Origin: Calothrix membranacea FACHB-236
Lineage (GTDB): Bacteria > Cyanobacteriota > Cyanobacteriia > Cyanobacteriales > Nostocaceae
Direction of reading: 5' to 3'
DNA length: 64,000 bases
NCBI RefSeq assembly: GCF_014696315.1
Contig: NZ_JACJPX010000007.1
Span: forward strand, 1-64,000
This document shows, piece after piece, positions 48,564 to 57,621 of the stretch. The position numbers were made by a program, and so were the translations under genes. Below the pieces are notes generated by a model. It was not told the DNA's origin and searched no databases. It saw nothing but the letters and a program-made list of their open reading frames with translations. Position 1 is the stretch's first letter. Each line of letters opens with the position of its first letter.

Positions 48564-48610
48564 ATTTTAGATTTTAGATTTTGGATTTTGGATTTTGAAT
48601 TGTAGATTGT
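48564..48610. repeat. TTTTAGA/TTTTGGA heptamer array
   Basis: About five units of period 7, lying directly after the TPR gene's stop codon. Related to the arrays at 9666 (other strand) and 26633. Confidence 0.75.
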
Positions 48611-48720
48611 GAACTAAAAATACATCTACTTTAAAAACCCTAATTCTTTTCAGAATCGTCGTTAATTTCCCAAAACGAAACTATTGCCTATTACCTCTTG
48701 GTGTTTGAAAGCAATGAGTT

Positions 48721-48763
48721 AATAATAGTAGGGTTGGACATCACCAGCCCTACTATTATTTTT
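48721..48763 (+). terminator. Rho-independent terminator
   Basis: AATAATAGTAGGGTTGG and CCAGCCCTACTATTATT form a long stem with one G-T pair and a 6-base loop, followed by a T run. It ends the TPR gene and, read the other way, can end the convergent gene at 48800. A small ACAAATG-type heptamer array (48764-48795) follows. Confidence 0.8.
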
Positions 48764-48799
48764 ACAAATGACAAATGACAAATGACAAACGACGAAGGA

Positions 48800-49621
48800 C
48801 TAATTCAAAAATACTGAGCCATTGGATTGGATTCGCATAGCTTTTGCATCTTGAGCTACGTCTGTGGTTTCGTCCAATCTAACTTCTAATAATCCAGTTT
48901 CGGAAGAAGATTGTGCATTTACTGACAATAATCCGCCATCTTCGCGTTGAAATGTCACTGTGATAGGCGCACGTAAATTCTGTAGTACTACATCAGATTT
49001 TCCACTAAGCGATCGCTCATTAGTATCGCCAATAATTTGATAAGTTACATTAGCGCCAGTATCATTTACCAGCTTGACATTAACATTACCATTGTTGAGC
49101 GCTACTGTCGCCACTGGACGTTGTCCCTGCTGGCTGAGGGAGGGTTCAGTTACAGAATTTTGTTGAGAAGGAACCTGTTGTGGGGTGGAATATGTAGTTG
49201 AATTTTGAGTTGTTGAACTCTGAGTTTGTGTATTCTGCTGGGAACGATTATAAGGCGCTTCGTTTAAAATACCGGGACTGGGATTAGTTTGTGAATTAGA
49301 AGTGCTTCCTGGCGCTTCTCCACCTACACCTATATTTGTTTGTTCTTGTGATGAGGTGGCAGAATTATTAGGAACTGTCCCTTGGGATTGAACTTGTTGG
49401 GTTAAAGCATTAGGAGGACATCCTTGGGGAACCAAAACACGACTGTTGTGTGGTTCTTCATAAAAAATTCTGGGACAAGGATTAACTTTGCCTACAGAAG
49501 TAGGCTGTGGTGTTACTGGTATTGGTGTTTGGGCAAGTGCTGGCACACTCATCAGTAAACCGCCGCAGAGAGCAGCCAAAATTTCAGCCGACTTGCGAAA
49601 CTTTTGCGAATTGCTATTCAT
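48800..49621 (-). CDS. Secreted hypothetical protein with Gln/Ser/Thr-rich linker
   Basis: A 273-residue protein with a signal peptide (cleaved near ALAQT, about residue 31). It has two Cys in NPCPRIFYEEP and QGCPPNAL, a long Gln/Ser/Thr/Asn-rich stretch (about 75-170), and a C-terminal beta-rich region (about 170-273, VNVKLVNDTGANVTYQIIG). The C-terminal domain looks like one seen in other cyanobacterial secreted hypotheticals, from memory. Function unknown. It has a long upstream region with no other gene. Confidence 0.7.
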   Translation of the reverse strand: MNSNSQKFRKSAEILAALCGGLLMSVPALAQTPIPVTPQPTSVGKVNPCPRIFYEEPHNSRVLVPQGCPPNALTQQVQSQGTVPNNSATSSQEQTNIGVGGEAPGSTSNSQTNPSPGILNEAPYNRSQQNTQTQSSTTQNSTTYSTPQQVPSQQNSVTEPSLSQQGQRPVATVALNNGNVNVKLVNDTGANVTYQIIGDTNERSLSGKSDVVLQNLRAPITVTFQREDGGLLSVNAQSSSETGLLEVRLDETTDVAQDAKAMRIQSNGSVFLN

Positions 49622-50154
49622 GGTACACTCCTAGAGTCTCAAATTAAATTATTTTTGAGTTTGATAAATCAGCAAATTACATTAGGTAATAAATTTGCAC
49701 TTATTACCCTCAAGTATTGAAATTATTTGCTTGATATAATTTTGATTTCAATAATTTAAATCTAACAATTAATATAAATTTATGTATCTAACTAAAGGTT
49801 TGAAAATTTAAGTAAATTAGAGTAAGTCTTTATTTCTTGAGAATGAGGAAATTAATTACTATTGATAATTAAATTGAGCTAGGCTTAATTAGCTTTTATT
49901 TTATTAATACATCTGCTTTACATACTAGTTAATTGAAAAATAATTAAACTTTGCAAAGATATTATTTTTGCAGATTTTTAGCTCTGGCACTGATGCGTTA
50001 CGCTATCGCTAACGCATCCTACGTGAAATTTAAAAATAAATTATGAGTCCTATAGATATTGGAATTAACCCATTACAGCAATTTTTACTATCTAACTTAG
50101 TAGGCGAAGTAATCCCAATTCATCTGTCATAAGAAACAAATGCCAATTCCAGCA
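49622..50154. other. AT-rich intergenic region with one hairpin repeat
   Basis: No coding-looking ORF in 533 bases. AT-rich until about 49980, then the hairpin repeat at 49992-50018. It should contain the promoter of the gene at 48800. Nothing else stands out. Confidence 0.5.
49992..50018. repeat. GATGCGTTA hairpin repeat, copy A
   Basis: GATGCGTTA and TAACGCATC pair around the loop CGCTATCGC. A second copy at 55690-55714 has the identical loop and arms ATGGGTTA and TAACCCAT, so a C-G pair became a G-C pair. This argues that the stem is conserved. Confidence 0.8.
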
Positions 50155-51561
50155 TTAAGACTCGAGAGTTATAGGTAAAGTAACGGTAAAACTAGTACCT
50201 TTACCTAGACGGCTTTCTACTTGAATTTGACCTTGATGATGTTCGACAATAGCTTGAGCGATCGCTAACCCTAATCCTGATCCAGTAGAAATTTCTGTAG
50301 CTGTATTGCCATTGCTATGAGTACGCGCTGGATCTACTCGATAAAAGCGGTCAAATAACTTTGGTAGTGCATCTCCAGGAATGCCAACCCCAGTATCACT
50401 AACTTTAACTTGTAACTGAGCGTTACTGTAGCGCAAGCCAGCAACGCGATTGATACCTTCTAAACGCGCCAATTCTACATTCACCTGTCCACCAGATGGG
50501 GTGTATTGCACAGCGTTACTAATCAAATTAGTGAACAGTCGCACCAATTGATCCCAATTACCTACAAGTGTGAACCAATCGTCCGACAGTTCGGGGTTAG
50601 TTTCTCCAAGTACAGGATCTACCAAATCCAAAGCCAGGCTGATTTTCTTTTCTCTAGCTAATAATTGCTGTTCTTCTAGCACTTCCATTAGCAAAGCATC
50701 CAAGGGACAAGAGGAAAAGTTATCTTTGCTAATGCCACTATCTTGACGTGCCAAAAACAGTAAATCATTAACTAACCTACCCAAGCGTTGGGTGAGTCGT
50801 TCCACTAATTTTAATTGTTGGCGATAGTGTAAAGATGCTGTAGGTTCTACTTCTGCTGACTCTAAATCAGCCAGAGCAACTTGTACATTAGTTTGAATTA
50901 AAGTAATCGGACTTCTCAATTCGTGAGAAGCATCGGCGGTAAATTGCTTCAGCCGTTGATAGGAATCACCTACAGGTTCCATTGCTTTACCAGACAGAAA
51001 CCAACCACTAGCACCAACAGAAAGCACCATTAACCACGTACCAATGGCCAAATCCAACATAAATTGACGGCTAGGTTTAGTAACTTCAAACCAGGGATGG
51101 CTAACACGCAGATAACCTAACACCTGGCGACCAACTTCTACACGATGGGTAACTTGACGTAATAAAACTGGTGACTTTTCCCATCCCTCATCAGTTACAC
51201 GCACAGTTTCACCAGTGCGATTTGCATGAATGGGAACATTCAAAGGCGTGGATAGAGTTGACCAAAGTAATTCGCCATTCGCACTAAACCATTCCAAATC
51301 AATGTGATCGTCTTCTACTGTGTCAGTATTGTCACGAAAACTTGCTTCTACATTAATGCGTAATGTCTCATTACCACTATTGATTGGCTCAATGATGAGC
51401 GATCGCTCTACTACTTCCACAACATGATTGAGAGTATCATCAATCCGTTCAATCAATGTATTGCGGACATAGAAATATACTCCACTGGCAAATAATAAGA
51501 GTAATACAGCCGTTACAGCAGTGTACCAAAGAGCCAGACGGCGGCGAGTAGCTTGGAACAT
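50155..51561 (-). CDS. Two-membrane-helix sensor histidine kinase
   Basis: A 468-residue kinase. Helices near residues 10-32 and 168-192 enclose a sensor region outside the membrane of about 135 residues. The HisKA domain carries His213 in [13 protein letters not shown], and the ATPase domain shows [18 protein letters not shown] and GSGLGLAIA. It is the EnvZ/PhoR-like type and should phosphorylate an OmpR-like regulator. No such regulator is adjacent. Its ATG touches the heptamer array at 51562, so its mRNA leader is C-rich repeat and no Shine-Dalgarno is seen. Confidence 0.93.
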   Translation of the reverse strand: MFQATRRRLALWYTAVTAVLLLLFASGVYFYVRNTLIERIDDTLNHVVEVVERSLIIEPINSGNETLRINVEASFRDNTDTVEDDHIDLEWFSANGELLWSTLSTPLNVPIHANRTGETVRVTDEGWEKSPVLLRQVTHRVEVGRQVLGYLRVSHPWFEVTKPSRQFMLDLAIGTWLMVLSVGASGWFLSGKAMEPVGDSYQRLKQFTADASHELRSPITLIQTNVQVALADLESAEVEPTASLHYRQQLKLVERLTQRLGRLVNDLLFLARQDSGISKDNFSSCPLDALLMEVLEEQQLLAREKKISLALDLVDPVLGETNPELSDDWFTLVGNWDQLVRLFTNLISNAVQYTPSGGQVNVELARLEGINRVAGLRYSNAQLQVKVSDTGVGIPGDALPKLFDRFYRVDPARTHSNGNTATEISTGSGLGLAIAQAIVEHHQGQIQVESRLGKGTSFTVTLPITLES

Positions 51562-51622
51562 GGGGATTGGGGATTGGGGACTGGGGATTGGGGATTGGGG
51601 ATTGGGGATTGGGGATTGGGGG
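51562..51622. repeat. Long GGGGATT array touching a start codon
   Basis: Eight or nine GGGG runs at 7-base spacing. The first base follows the complement of the kinase start codon. This is the longest G-quadruplex-capable array in the window. A start codon of the plus-strand ORF inside it (51567) is not a true start of ppk1. Confidence 0.9.
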
Positions 51623-51645
51623 TAATGGGAACTGCGAAATTATTC

Positions 51646-51684
51646 AGCAGTTAACCGTCAACAGTCAACCGTCAACAAACAACC
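51646..51684. repeat. TCAACAG-type heptamer array upstream of ppk1
   Basis: Four to five units of TCAACAG/TCAACCG in the leader of ppk1. Non-coding copy of the arrays found inside clc (2289) and mfd (38439). Confidence 0.75.
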
Positions 51685-51773
51685 GTAAAAAGTCACTCGC
51701 TTGCTTACACTATTTCAATTACTATGTTTATTATTCAGTTGCATGGGCTGCAACTATCCGCCCTAAGGTGATC

Positions 51774-53987
51774 ATGGCAAAATCCAAAAAGAGCGCTACT
51801 ACTCCCATCAATCTGAGCGATCCACAATACTATATCAACCGAGAATTAAGCTGGTTAGAGTTTAATAACCGAGTTTTACATGAAGCTTTCGACCAGCGAA
51901 CGCCTCTTTTAGAAAGACTCAAGTTTTTGGCGATATTTACCTCTAACTTGGATGAGTTTTTTATGGTTAGGGTTGCGGGACTAAAGCAACAAGTAGAGGC
52001 AAAAGTTACTCAGTTAAGTCCTGATGGTCGCACACCACAACAACAGCTAGATGATATTAGGTTTACCCTCAGTCCCCAGGTAACTAAACAGCATCAGCAT
52101 TTTGAGCAAGTACTCAGACCATTATTGGCGCAAAATAAAATACATATTCTGGATTATATAGAGCTAACTGATAAACAACGCAATTATTTAGATAACTATT
52201 TTGAAGAACAAATTTTTCCGGTTTTAACTCCCTTAGCTGTAGATCCCAGCCATCCTTTCCCCTACATTTCTAATCTCAGCCTCAATTTGGCTGTAGTGGT
52301 GAAAAATCCTGAAACAGAAGAAGAATTTTTTGCCAGAGTCAAAGTCCCGAAAGTTTTACCGCGATTTATACCCTTACCTCCAGAGTTAGGAATTTATCAC
52401 AACGGTCAACCTGCTCACTGGACTGGTATACCTTTAGAACAGGCGATCGCGCATAATTTAGATTCCCTGTTTCCGGGAATGAATATTCAGGAATATCACC
52501 CTTTCCGCATTACTCGTGATGCTGACTTGGCTTTGGAAGAAGATGAAGCCGATGATTTACTGTTGGCGATTGAACAAGAATTGCGGAAACGTCGCATTGG
52601 GGGAACCCCAGTCCGCTTAGAAATCCAATCCCAAACTCCCGAAGGAGTGCGATCGCGTTTATTGGAAGATTTGGAATTAAGCGAAAGCGATGTTTACGAA
52701 GTCAATGGACTTTTGGGACTACGGGATTTGATGTACTTTCTGTCATTACCGCTATCGGAATTTAAAGATCCACCACGACAATCTGTAGTTCCTTCTCGCT
52801 TGCAATGGTTGCGAGAACCTAGCGTCAGTTCGGAAATCCTAGAGGTAGAGGAAGGAAAAGACTTTTTCGCAGTCATCAGTGAAAAGGATTTGTTAGTACA
52901 CCATCCCTATCAATCTTTTTCCTCAACCGTGGTGCGTTTTATTACCCATGCTGCCCATGACCCGAATGTCCTGGCGATCAAAATGACCCTTTACCGGACT
53001 TCTGGAGACTCGCCTATTGTCAATGCTTTAATTGCAGCCGCAGAAAATGGTAAGCAAGTATCTGTATTGGTGGAATTAAAAGCGCGGTTTGATGAAGAGA
53101 ATAATATTTACTGGGCGAGACGATTAGAAAGAGTCGGGGTTCACGTTGTTTATGGGCTAGTTGGGCTGAAAACTCACTGTAAGACCATTATGGTCGTGCG
53201 CCGAGAAAAAGACCGGATGCGACGCTATGTCCATATTGGCACTGGTAACTATAACCAAAAAACTGCACGACTCTATACAGATTTAGGATTATTCACTTGC
53301 AACGAAGAAATTGGTGCTGATATTACCGATTTATTCAATTTTTTAACAGGTTACTCCCGGCAAAAGTCCTATCGCGAATTATTAGTTGCACCTGTGAATA
53401 TGCGCGATCGCTTTTTAGCACTAATTCATCGGGAAATCGAAAATGCCAAAAATGGGATTACTGGGAGAATTGTTGCCAAAATGAATTCTTTAGTAGATCC
53501 GCAGATTATTGCAACTTTATATGAAGCTTCCCGCGCTGGAGTCCAAATCGATTTGATTATCCGTGGTGTTTGCTGCTTGCGCCCAGGACTAAAAGATATT
53601 AGTGAAAATATTCGGATTATTAGCATAGTCGGTCGCTTTTTAGAACACTCCCGGATTTTTTATTTTTACAACAATGCCCAGGAAGAAATCTATATTGGTA
53701 GCGCCGATTGGATGCGTCGTAACCTAGACCGCCGTGTGGAAGTAATTACCCCAATTAAAGATCCAGATATTGCTAAAGATTTGCAAGAAATCTTAGGAAT
53801 TATGCTAGCGGACAATCGCCAAGCTTGGGAATTACAAAGCAATGGCAGCTATATCCAAAGGCAACCCTGCGATCGCGCGCCAGAAGCGCACTCACAACAA
53901 AGCCTCATCAATATGGCATTACGCTCAACTAGCATTAGCTCAAACCTGATTGATACAAAAAAGAATTCCTTCTATCTTGACAATTAG
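51774..53987 (+). CDS. ppk1: Polyphosphate kinase 1
   Basis: A 737-residue enzyme that makes inorganic polyphosphate from ATP. The N-terminal PPK start is clear (YYINRELSWLEFNNRVL). The catalytic region has the autophosphorylated His487 in YVHIGTGNYN, the LKARFDEENNI segment and the second His in LEHSRIFYF. The true start is the ATG at 51774 with AAGGTG upstream. The 69-residue extension to 51567 would be repeat-derived ([10 protein letters not shown]) and is rejected. The length fits the family. Confidence 0.96.
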   Translation: MAKSKKSATTPINLSDPQYYINRELSWLEFNNRVLHEAFDQRTPLLERLKFLAIFTSNLDEFFMVRVAGLKQQVEAKVTQLSPDGRTPQQQLDDIRFTLSPQVTKQHQHFEQVLRPLLAQNKIHILDYIELTDKQRNYLDNYFEEQIFPVLTPLAVDPSHPFPYISNLSLNLAVVVKNPETEEEFFARVKVPKVLPRFIPLPPELGIYHNGQPAHWTGIPLEQAIAHNLDSLFPGMNIQEYHPFRITRDADLALEEDEADDLLLAIEQELRKRRIGGTPVRLEIQSQTPEGVRSRLLEDLELSESDVYEVNGLLGLRDLMYFLSLPLSEFKDPPRQSVVPSRLQWLREPSVSSEILEVEEGKDFFAVISEKDLLVHHPYQSFSSTVVRFITHAAHDPNVLAIKMTLYRTSGDSPIVNALIAAAENGKQVSVLVELKARFDEENNIYWARRLERVGVHVVYGLVGLKTHCKTIMVVRREKDRMRRYVHIGTGNYNQKTARLYTDLGLFTCNEEIGADITDLFNFLTGYSRQKSYRELLVAPVNMRDRFLALIHREIENAKNGITGRIVAKMNSLVDPQIIATLYEASRAGVQIDLIIRGVCCLRPGLKDISENIRIISIVGRFLEHSRIFYFYNNAQEEIYIGSADWMRRNLDRRVEVITPIKDPDIAKDLQEILGIMLADNRQAWELQSNGSYIQRQPCDRAPEAHSQQSLINMALRSTSISSNLIDTKKNSFYLDN

Positions 53988-54138
53988 CTAAATCTACTAC
54001 TTTTAGAAAACTTTAATTTTTCCTCACAAAATCTAAATTATTTAGTGAGCTAAAAGCCCAATTATTCAACCATAGGATAGAGTAACTCCCAGGACTAATT
54101 ACCATAAACTATAAAAGTTATTGTACTTAAACTTTTAA

Positions 54139-54540
54139 ATGTTAATGTTGTCCTGCGAGTCTTCTACCTTGCGTGTTTTAGTGGTTGATGATCACGAACT
54201 AACCCGCCTAACCCTACAATTAGCTTTTTCTTGTCAACAAAATATCCAAGTAGTAGGTTTAGCCAGCAATGGTCAAGAAGCTATAGAAATGGTTAAACGC
54301 TACCAACCTGATGTAATTGTTCTAGATTTGCAAATGCCTGTTATGGATGGCTGGAGTGCTTCAGCGCACATTAAAGCTATCTCTCCCACAATACAAATCC
54401 TGGCTTACTCTTCAGTAGAAGATGCAAATTTCCATCCCAATGGTATGTCTAGCTTCGATGAGTTTTGTAAAAAAGATGTACCAACAACCGAACTCATCGC
54501 TATGGTAAGAGAGTTAGGAAACCGTGCAATAAATCACTAA
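54139..54540 (+). CDS. Stand-alone receiver-domain response regulator
   Basis: A 133-residue single REC domain. It has VLVVDDHELTR, the phospho-Asp in IVLDLQMPVMDG, Ser in AYSS and Lys in CKKDVP. It resembles the receiver part of NarL/LuxR-type regulators but has no DNA-binding domain. It likely passes phosphate to, or binds, another protein. The nearest kinase is at 50155 on the other strand. A well-formed terminator follows at 54634. Confidence 0.9.
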   Translation: MLMLSCESSTLRVLVVDDHELTRLTLQLAFSCQQNIQVVGLASNGQEAIEMVKRYQPDVIVLDLQMPVMDGWSASAHIKAISPTIQILAYSSVEDANFHPNGMSSFDEFCKKDVPTTELIAMVRELGNRAINH

Positions 54541-54633
54541 GTTCCAACATAAATGATGCAATATAGTGAAAGTGCTTGATTAACCCAAGCGCAAGAGAAT
54601 TATAGGGACTTAGGGACATGATAGCTATTAAAA

Positions 54634-54674
54634 GCGTTGGTAAAGTTGCTCAATAACTTTACCAACGCAGTTTT
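54634..54674. terminator. Bidirectional terminator between convergent genes
   Basis: GCGTTGGTAAAGTT pairs exactly with AACTTTACCAACGC around a 7-base loop. TTTT follows on the plus side and AAAA precedes it, so both strands get a T run. It separates the receiver gene from the small gene at 54701. Confidence 0.85.
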
Positions 54675-54700
54675 GTATTTTTATTTAAATCTGGATACGC

Positions 54701-54883
54701 TTAGTTATTTTCTGTCTCGGGAACAGTGCGTCTAAATTCATCAACTAAATCATCTAATTCTTCCAATGCTTGATTTACATCAATTCTCAAAGTACCAATA
54801 TTGGGTTGTTCTAAGAGACTGAGTAAATATTCGCGTTTGCTTTGAACGATGGCGATTCGCTCTTTTATAGTCTGTATATCCAT
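54701..54883 (-). CDS. Small helical protein
   Basis: A 60-residue highly charged helical protein (IKERIAIVQSKREYLLSLLE, then EELDDLVDEFRRTVPE). The regular heptad-like pattern suggests a coiled coil. I believe it belongs to a small conserved family of cyanobacteria but cannot name it. It has a terminator of its own at 54634 on the 3' side, which supports a real gene. Confidence 0.6.
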   Translation of the reverse strand: MDIQTIKERIAIVQSKREYLLSLLEQPNIGTLRIDVNQALEELDDLVDEFRRTVPETENN

Positions 54884-55086
54884 TGTTTTGTTTGCATTCT
54901 TTAACTCTCTTCCAGTTTAACTGAAGCGTTGGAATTCACCCATTCTCTACAGGTGAGAAATTAGAGACTTTCAATTCAAAAAATATCCTATCGTTATGTA
55001 GGCAGTCCCGATGAAAAATTTTCATCACCATACATGAAAGAAGGATGAGGGGGATGAGGGAGAAATAACAAATGACCAATGACCAA

Positions 55087-55593
55087 TCACTCTTTCATAT
55101 TAAATGACTCATGATATGAGACGAGTCCAGTTGGTATGTGTCCGTTAAAGGAAATAGCTTGGAAGTATTCAGGTGGAACATCGGGTAGAACTAAACTAGG
55201 CTCTGCCTTAAAACCAAAACGGCTGTAGTAGTTAGGGTTTCCCAGCAATACACATCCAGATGCACCTAGTTGGCGTAGAGTAGCCAACGCTTCCCTCATC
55301 AGTTGTGAGCCAATACCAACGCTTTGATGTTCCGGCACGACAGAGATTGGCCCCAGTCCATACCACCCTTGGCTACCATCAGAAATTTCAACTGGGGATA
55401 CAGCAATATGCCCAACGATTTTACCTTCAACTTCAGCAATTAGAGAAATTGTTAAATTCCCTGAGTCACGCAAAGCATTCACAATCAACTGTTCGGTATG
55501 GCTACTATAGGTCGTATTAAGAAACGCCGCTGTTGTCAAAGCTTCAATATCAGCAACATCACCAGGCACTTCTTTTCTGATTTTGATATTCAT
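55087..55593 (-). CDS. GNAT-family N-acetyltransferase
   Basis: A 168-residue acetyltransferase of the GNAT fold. Acetyl-CoA binding motif: SVVPEHQSVGIGSQLMREAL, followed by ASGCVLLGNPNYYSRFGF. The latter resembles the YhbS/predicted-acetyltransferase branch (GdPaYYsRFGF). The substrate is not known. ATG start. A palindrome-rich gap separates it from thrC. Confidence 0.92.
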   Translation of the reverse strand: MNIKIRKEVPGDVADIEALTTAAFLNTTYSSHTEQLIVNALRDSGNLTISLIAEVEGKIVGHIAVSPVEISDGSQGWYGLGPISVVPEHQSVGIGSQLMREALATLRQLGASGCVLLGNPNYYSRFGFKAEPSLVLPDVPPEYFQAISFNGHIPTGLVSYHESFNMKE

Positions 55594-55654
55594 TATTGGT
55601 GTTCTAGAATCTGCGCTACATAAGTAGCTGGTTGGAATTAAATATAAGATGGAC

Positions 55655-55685
55655 GTAGGTTGGGTTGAGGCACGAAACCCAACAC
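55655..55685. repeat. GTTGGGTT hairpin repeat
   Basis: GTTGGGTT and AACCCAAC pair around GAGGCACGA. From memory this resembles a repeat dispersed in many Nostocales genomes. Two more hairpin repeats follow within 120 bases, so the gap 55594-55822 is a repeat cluster. Confidence 0.7.
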
Positions 55686-55689
55686 CCGC

Positions 55690-55714
55690 ATGGGTTACGC
55701 TATCGCTAACCCAT
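55690..55714. repeat. GATGCGTTA-type hairpin, copy B
   Basis: ATGGGTTA and TAACCCAT pair around CGCTATCGC. Compared with copy A at 49992 the loop is identical and one arm pair is compensated. Confidence 0.8.
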
Positions 55715-55773
55715 CCTACAAATAATTATGCCTCCCTACTTAGCAGCATTCTCAATCAACGTAGAGAAATTTA

Positions 55774-55804
55774 GATCCCCGACTTTTTGAAAAAGTCGGG
55801 GATC
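55774..55804. repeat. 31-base palindromic hairpin repeat, copy B
   Basis: GATCCCCGACTTTTT and AAAAAGTCGGGGATC pair around one G. It matches copy A at 45558 except for a compensated third base pair. It lies 19 bases past the thrC stop and may terminate thrC. Confidence 0.85.
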
Positions 55805-55822
55805 TGCTGATCAATCCAAATT

Positions 55823-56914
55823 CTAAAATCCCATTGCTTCAGCAACTGCGCCTAATTCTGCCTCAATTCCCTGTTTAAATTGGCTGTGGCTGTGTTTGAT
55901 GGCTGTATCTGGGTCTTTTAAACCATTGCCTGTGAGAACACACACAACTGTCGCCCCTGAAGGAATTTGGTCTTTCACCTGCAACATTCCAGCTACGGAA
56001 GCTGCACTGGCTGGTTCGCAGAAAACGCCTTCTGTTGATGCTAGCAATCTGTAAGCATCAAGAATTTCCTCATCAGTAACAGCATGGAAGTTTCCTTGAC
56101 TAGCTGATTTAACTGCTACAGCTTTTTCCCAACTCGCAGGATTGCCAATGCGAATCGCTGTTGCTACTGTTTCGGGATGCTGTACTGGCTGACCGTTAAC
56201 TAAAGGTGCTGCACCTGCTGCTTGGAAGCCCATCACCTTGGGTAAGCGATCGCATTTCCCTACTTGGTGATATTGACAAAATCCCATCCAATATGCAGAA
56301 ATATTACCCGCATTACCAACTGGGATACATAGCCAGTCTGGGGCGTTACCTAAGACATCAACAATTTCAAATGCGGCTGTTTTCTGCCCTTCTAAACGGT
56401 AAGGATTGACCGAATTCACCAAGGTGATGGGGTAGCTTTCTGCCATCTCACGGACAATTTCTAAAGCGCGGTCAAAATTTCCTTTTACCGCCAGTACTTC
56501 TGCCCCATATAGTAAAGCCTGTGCTAACTTACCCAGCGCTACATAACCATCGGGAATCAGCACAAAAGCCTTCATACCCCCACGCCTTGCATAAGCGGCT
56601 GCGGCTGCTGAGGTATTACCTGTACTGGCACAAATTACCGCCTTTGCCCCTGCTTCTTTCGCCTTGGAAATAGCCATTGTCATTCCCCGGTCTTTGAAGC
56701 TACCAGTGGGGTTAAGACCGTCGTATTTGACAAAAACGCGGACTTGTCTACCAATGCGTTCTGCGATCGCTGGCACTGGAATTAGTGGTGTATTACCCTC
56801 TAATAAAGTGACAACGGGCGTGGTTTCGCTCACAGGCAAGTATTCCCGATAGGCTTCGATCAGTCCGGGCCAAGGTTGGCGATGAGATTTAGCAGCAGAT
56901 AGGCTTACAGTCAC
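55823..56914 (-). CDS. thrC: Threonine synthase
   Basis: A 363-residue PLP enzyme that makes threonine from O-phosphohomoserine. The PLP Lys74 sits in [10 protein letters not shown], and the phosphate-binding loop is visible in [27 protein letters not shown] binds the substrate. The short form (about 360 residues) is typical of many bacteria, including cyanobacteria. The start is GTG at 56914. A hairpin repeat lies just past the stop. Confidence 0.96.
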   Translation of the reverse strand: MTVSLSAAKSHRQPWPGLIEAYREYLPVSETTPVVTLLEGNTPLIPVPAIAERIGRQVRVFVKYDGLNPTGSFKDRGMTMAISKAKEAGAKAVICASTGNTSAAAAAYARRGGMKAFVLIPDGYVALGKLAQALLYGAEVLAVKGNFDRALEIVREMAESYPITLVNSVNPYRLEGQKTAAFEIVDVLGNAPDWLCIPVGNAGNISAYWMGFCQYHQVGKCDRLPKVMGFQAAGAAPLVNGQPVQHPETVATAIRIGNPASWEKAVAVKSASQGNFHAVTDEEILDAYRLLASTEGVFCEPASAASVAGMLQVKDQIPSGATVVCVLTGNGLKDPDTAIKHSHSQFKQGIEAELGAVAEAMGF

Positions 56915-57262
56915 GGTAATTTATATCAGTTTTTTTCGTGCAAACAGAAAAATTTCAATGGTAAACATCTTGCACCAAGAGACGCTCTCATCACAAGAAC
57001 AAAGTAATTTTTATAGTGCGGGCGTTTTACCTAGATTTTTATTTACCATTTTCCAGTCAGCTTTGTCAGAAGTTTTGCTAAAAGCGAATCTCATCTGTGA
57101 TGTTTTCTCTGGAACACAGCCATCACAATTTGAGTCTCTTATCACAAAACTATAAACCCATTAGAGTAAATGATTGAAAGTATACAATCATTTAACAAAG
57201 CTTAAAACTACATTATTATATTATCTCTAATGGTGTGAGTTGAGTTGTGGATTTAAATAACT
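56915..57262. other. Divergent intergenic region
   Basis: This 348-base stretch between thrC and the small gene at 57263 has one 65-codon ORF (56958-57155) without a ribosome site or known features, which I do not accept. AT-rich from 57150 to 57235. It likely holds both promoters. Confidence 0.4.
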
Positions 57263-57457
57263 ATGTCTACCAGTTCTTCTACTAGTGTTTCTGATCGCTC
57301 TTCCCAAGAACTTTGGGCCAGCCAGTTGAATAAGGCTTATTACCAAGACGACCAACAAGCTAAATTAATGCACCTGCGAGCAGAGGTTGAATCTTTGCTG
57401 TTACAGTTGCAAAGCCTGAAGGAGCAACGTCTGTCTGCTGATTGCCAAGAGCAATAA
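57263..57457 (+). CDS. Small coiled-coil protein
   Basis: A 64-residue protein with a Ser/Thr-rich start and a helical, heptad-like second half (AKLMHLRAEVESLLLQLQSLKEQR). It resembles small conserved cyanobacterial proteins, which I cannot name. Likely cytoplasmic and oligomeric. It stands alone between thrC and the large anchored protein. Confidence 0.6.
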   Translation: MSTSSSTSVSDRSSQELWASQLNKAYYQDDQQAKLMHLRAEVESLLLQLQSLKEQRLSADCQEQ

Positions 57458-57621
57458 GCTAAACACAGACTGAAGGTTGAATTCTGGAGGCTCAAGGCTA
57501 AAACAAAATTAGCCAATTTTTCTGCAACCTTACATTCAATTTCCTAAATTTAGTAATAGGGTTGCGCCTAAGACAACTAAATTCATTCTTTATACTTCAG
57601 CCTTCAACCTTCCTGCGGCTG

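Noticed and set aside
51562-51622. CRISPR-like array from regular repeats
   Set aside because: Units are 7 bases without unique spacers, so these are tandem repeats, not CRISPR.
51567-51773. 69-residue N-terminal extension of ppk1
   Set aside because: It is coded by GGGGATT repeats and a TCAACAG array. The ATG at 51774 has a good Shine-Dalgarno and gives the family's normal N-terminus.
56958-57155. 65-codon ORF between thrC and the small coiled-coil gene
   Set aside because: No ribosome site, no recognised feature, and position in a likely promoter region. I cannot exclude a real small gene, but the support is too weak.
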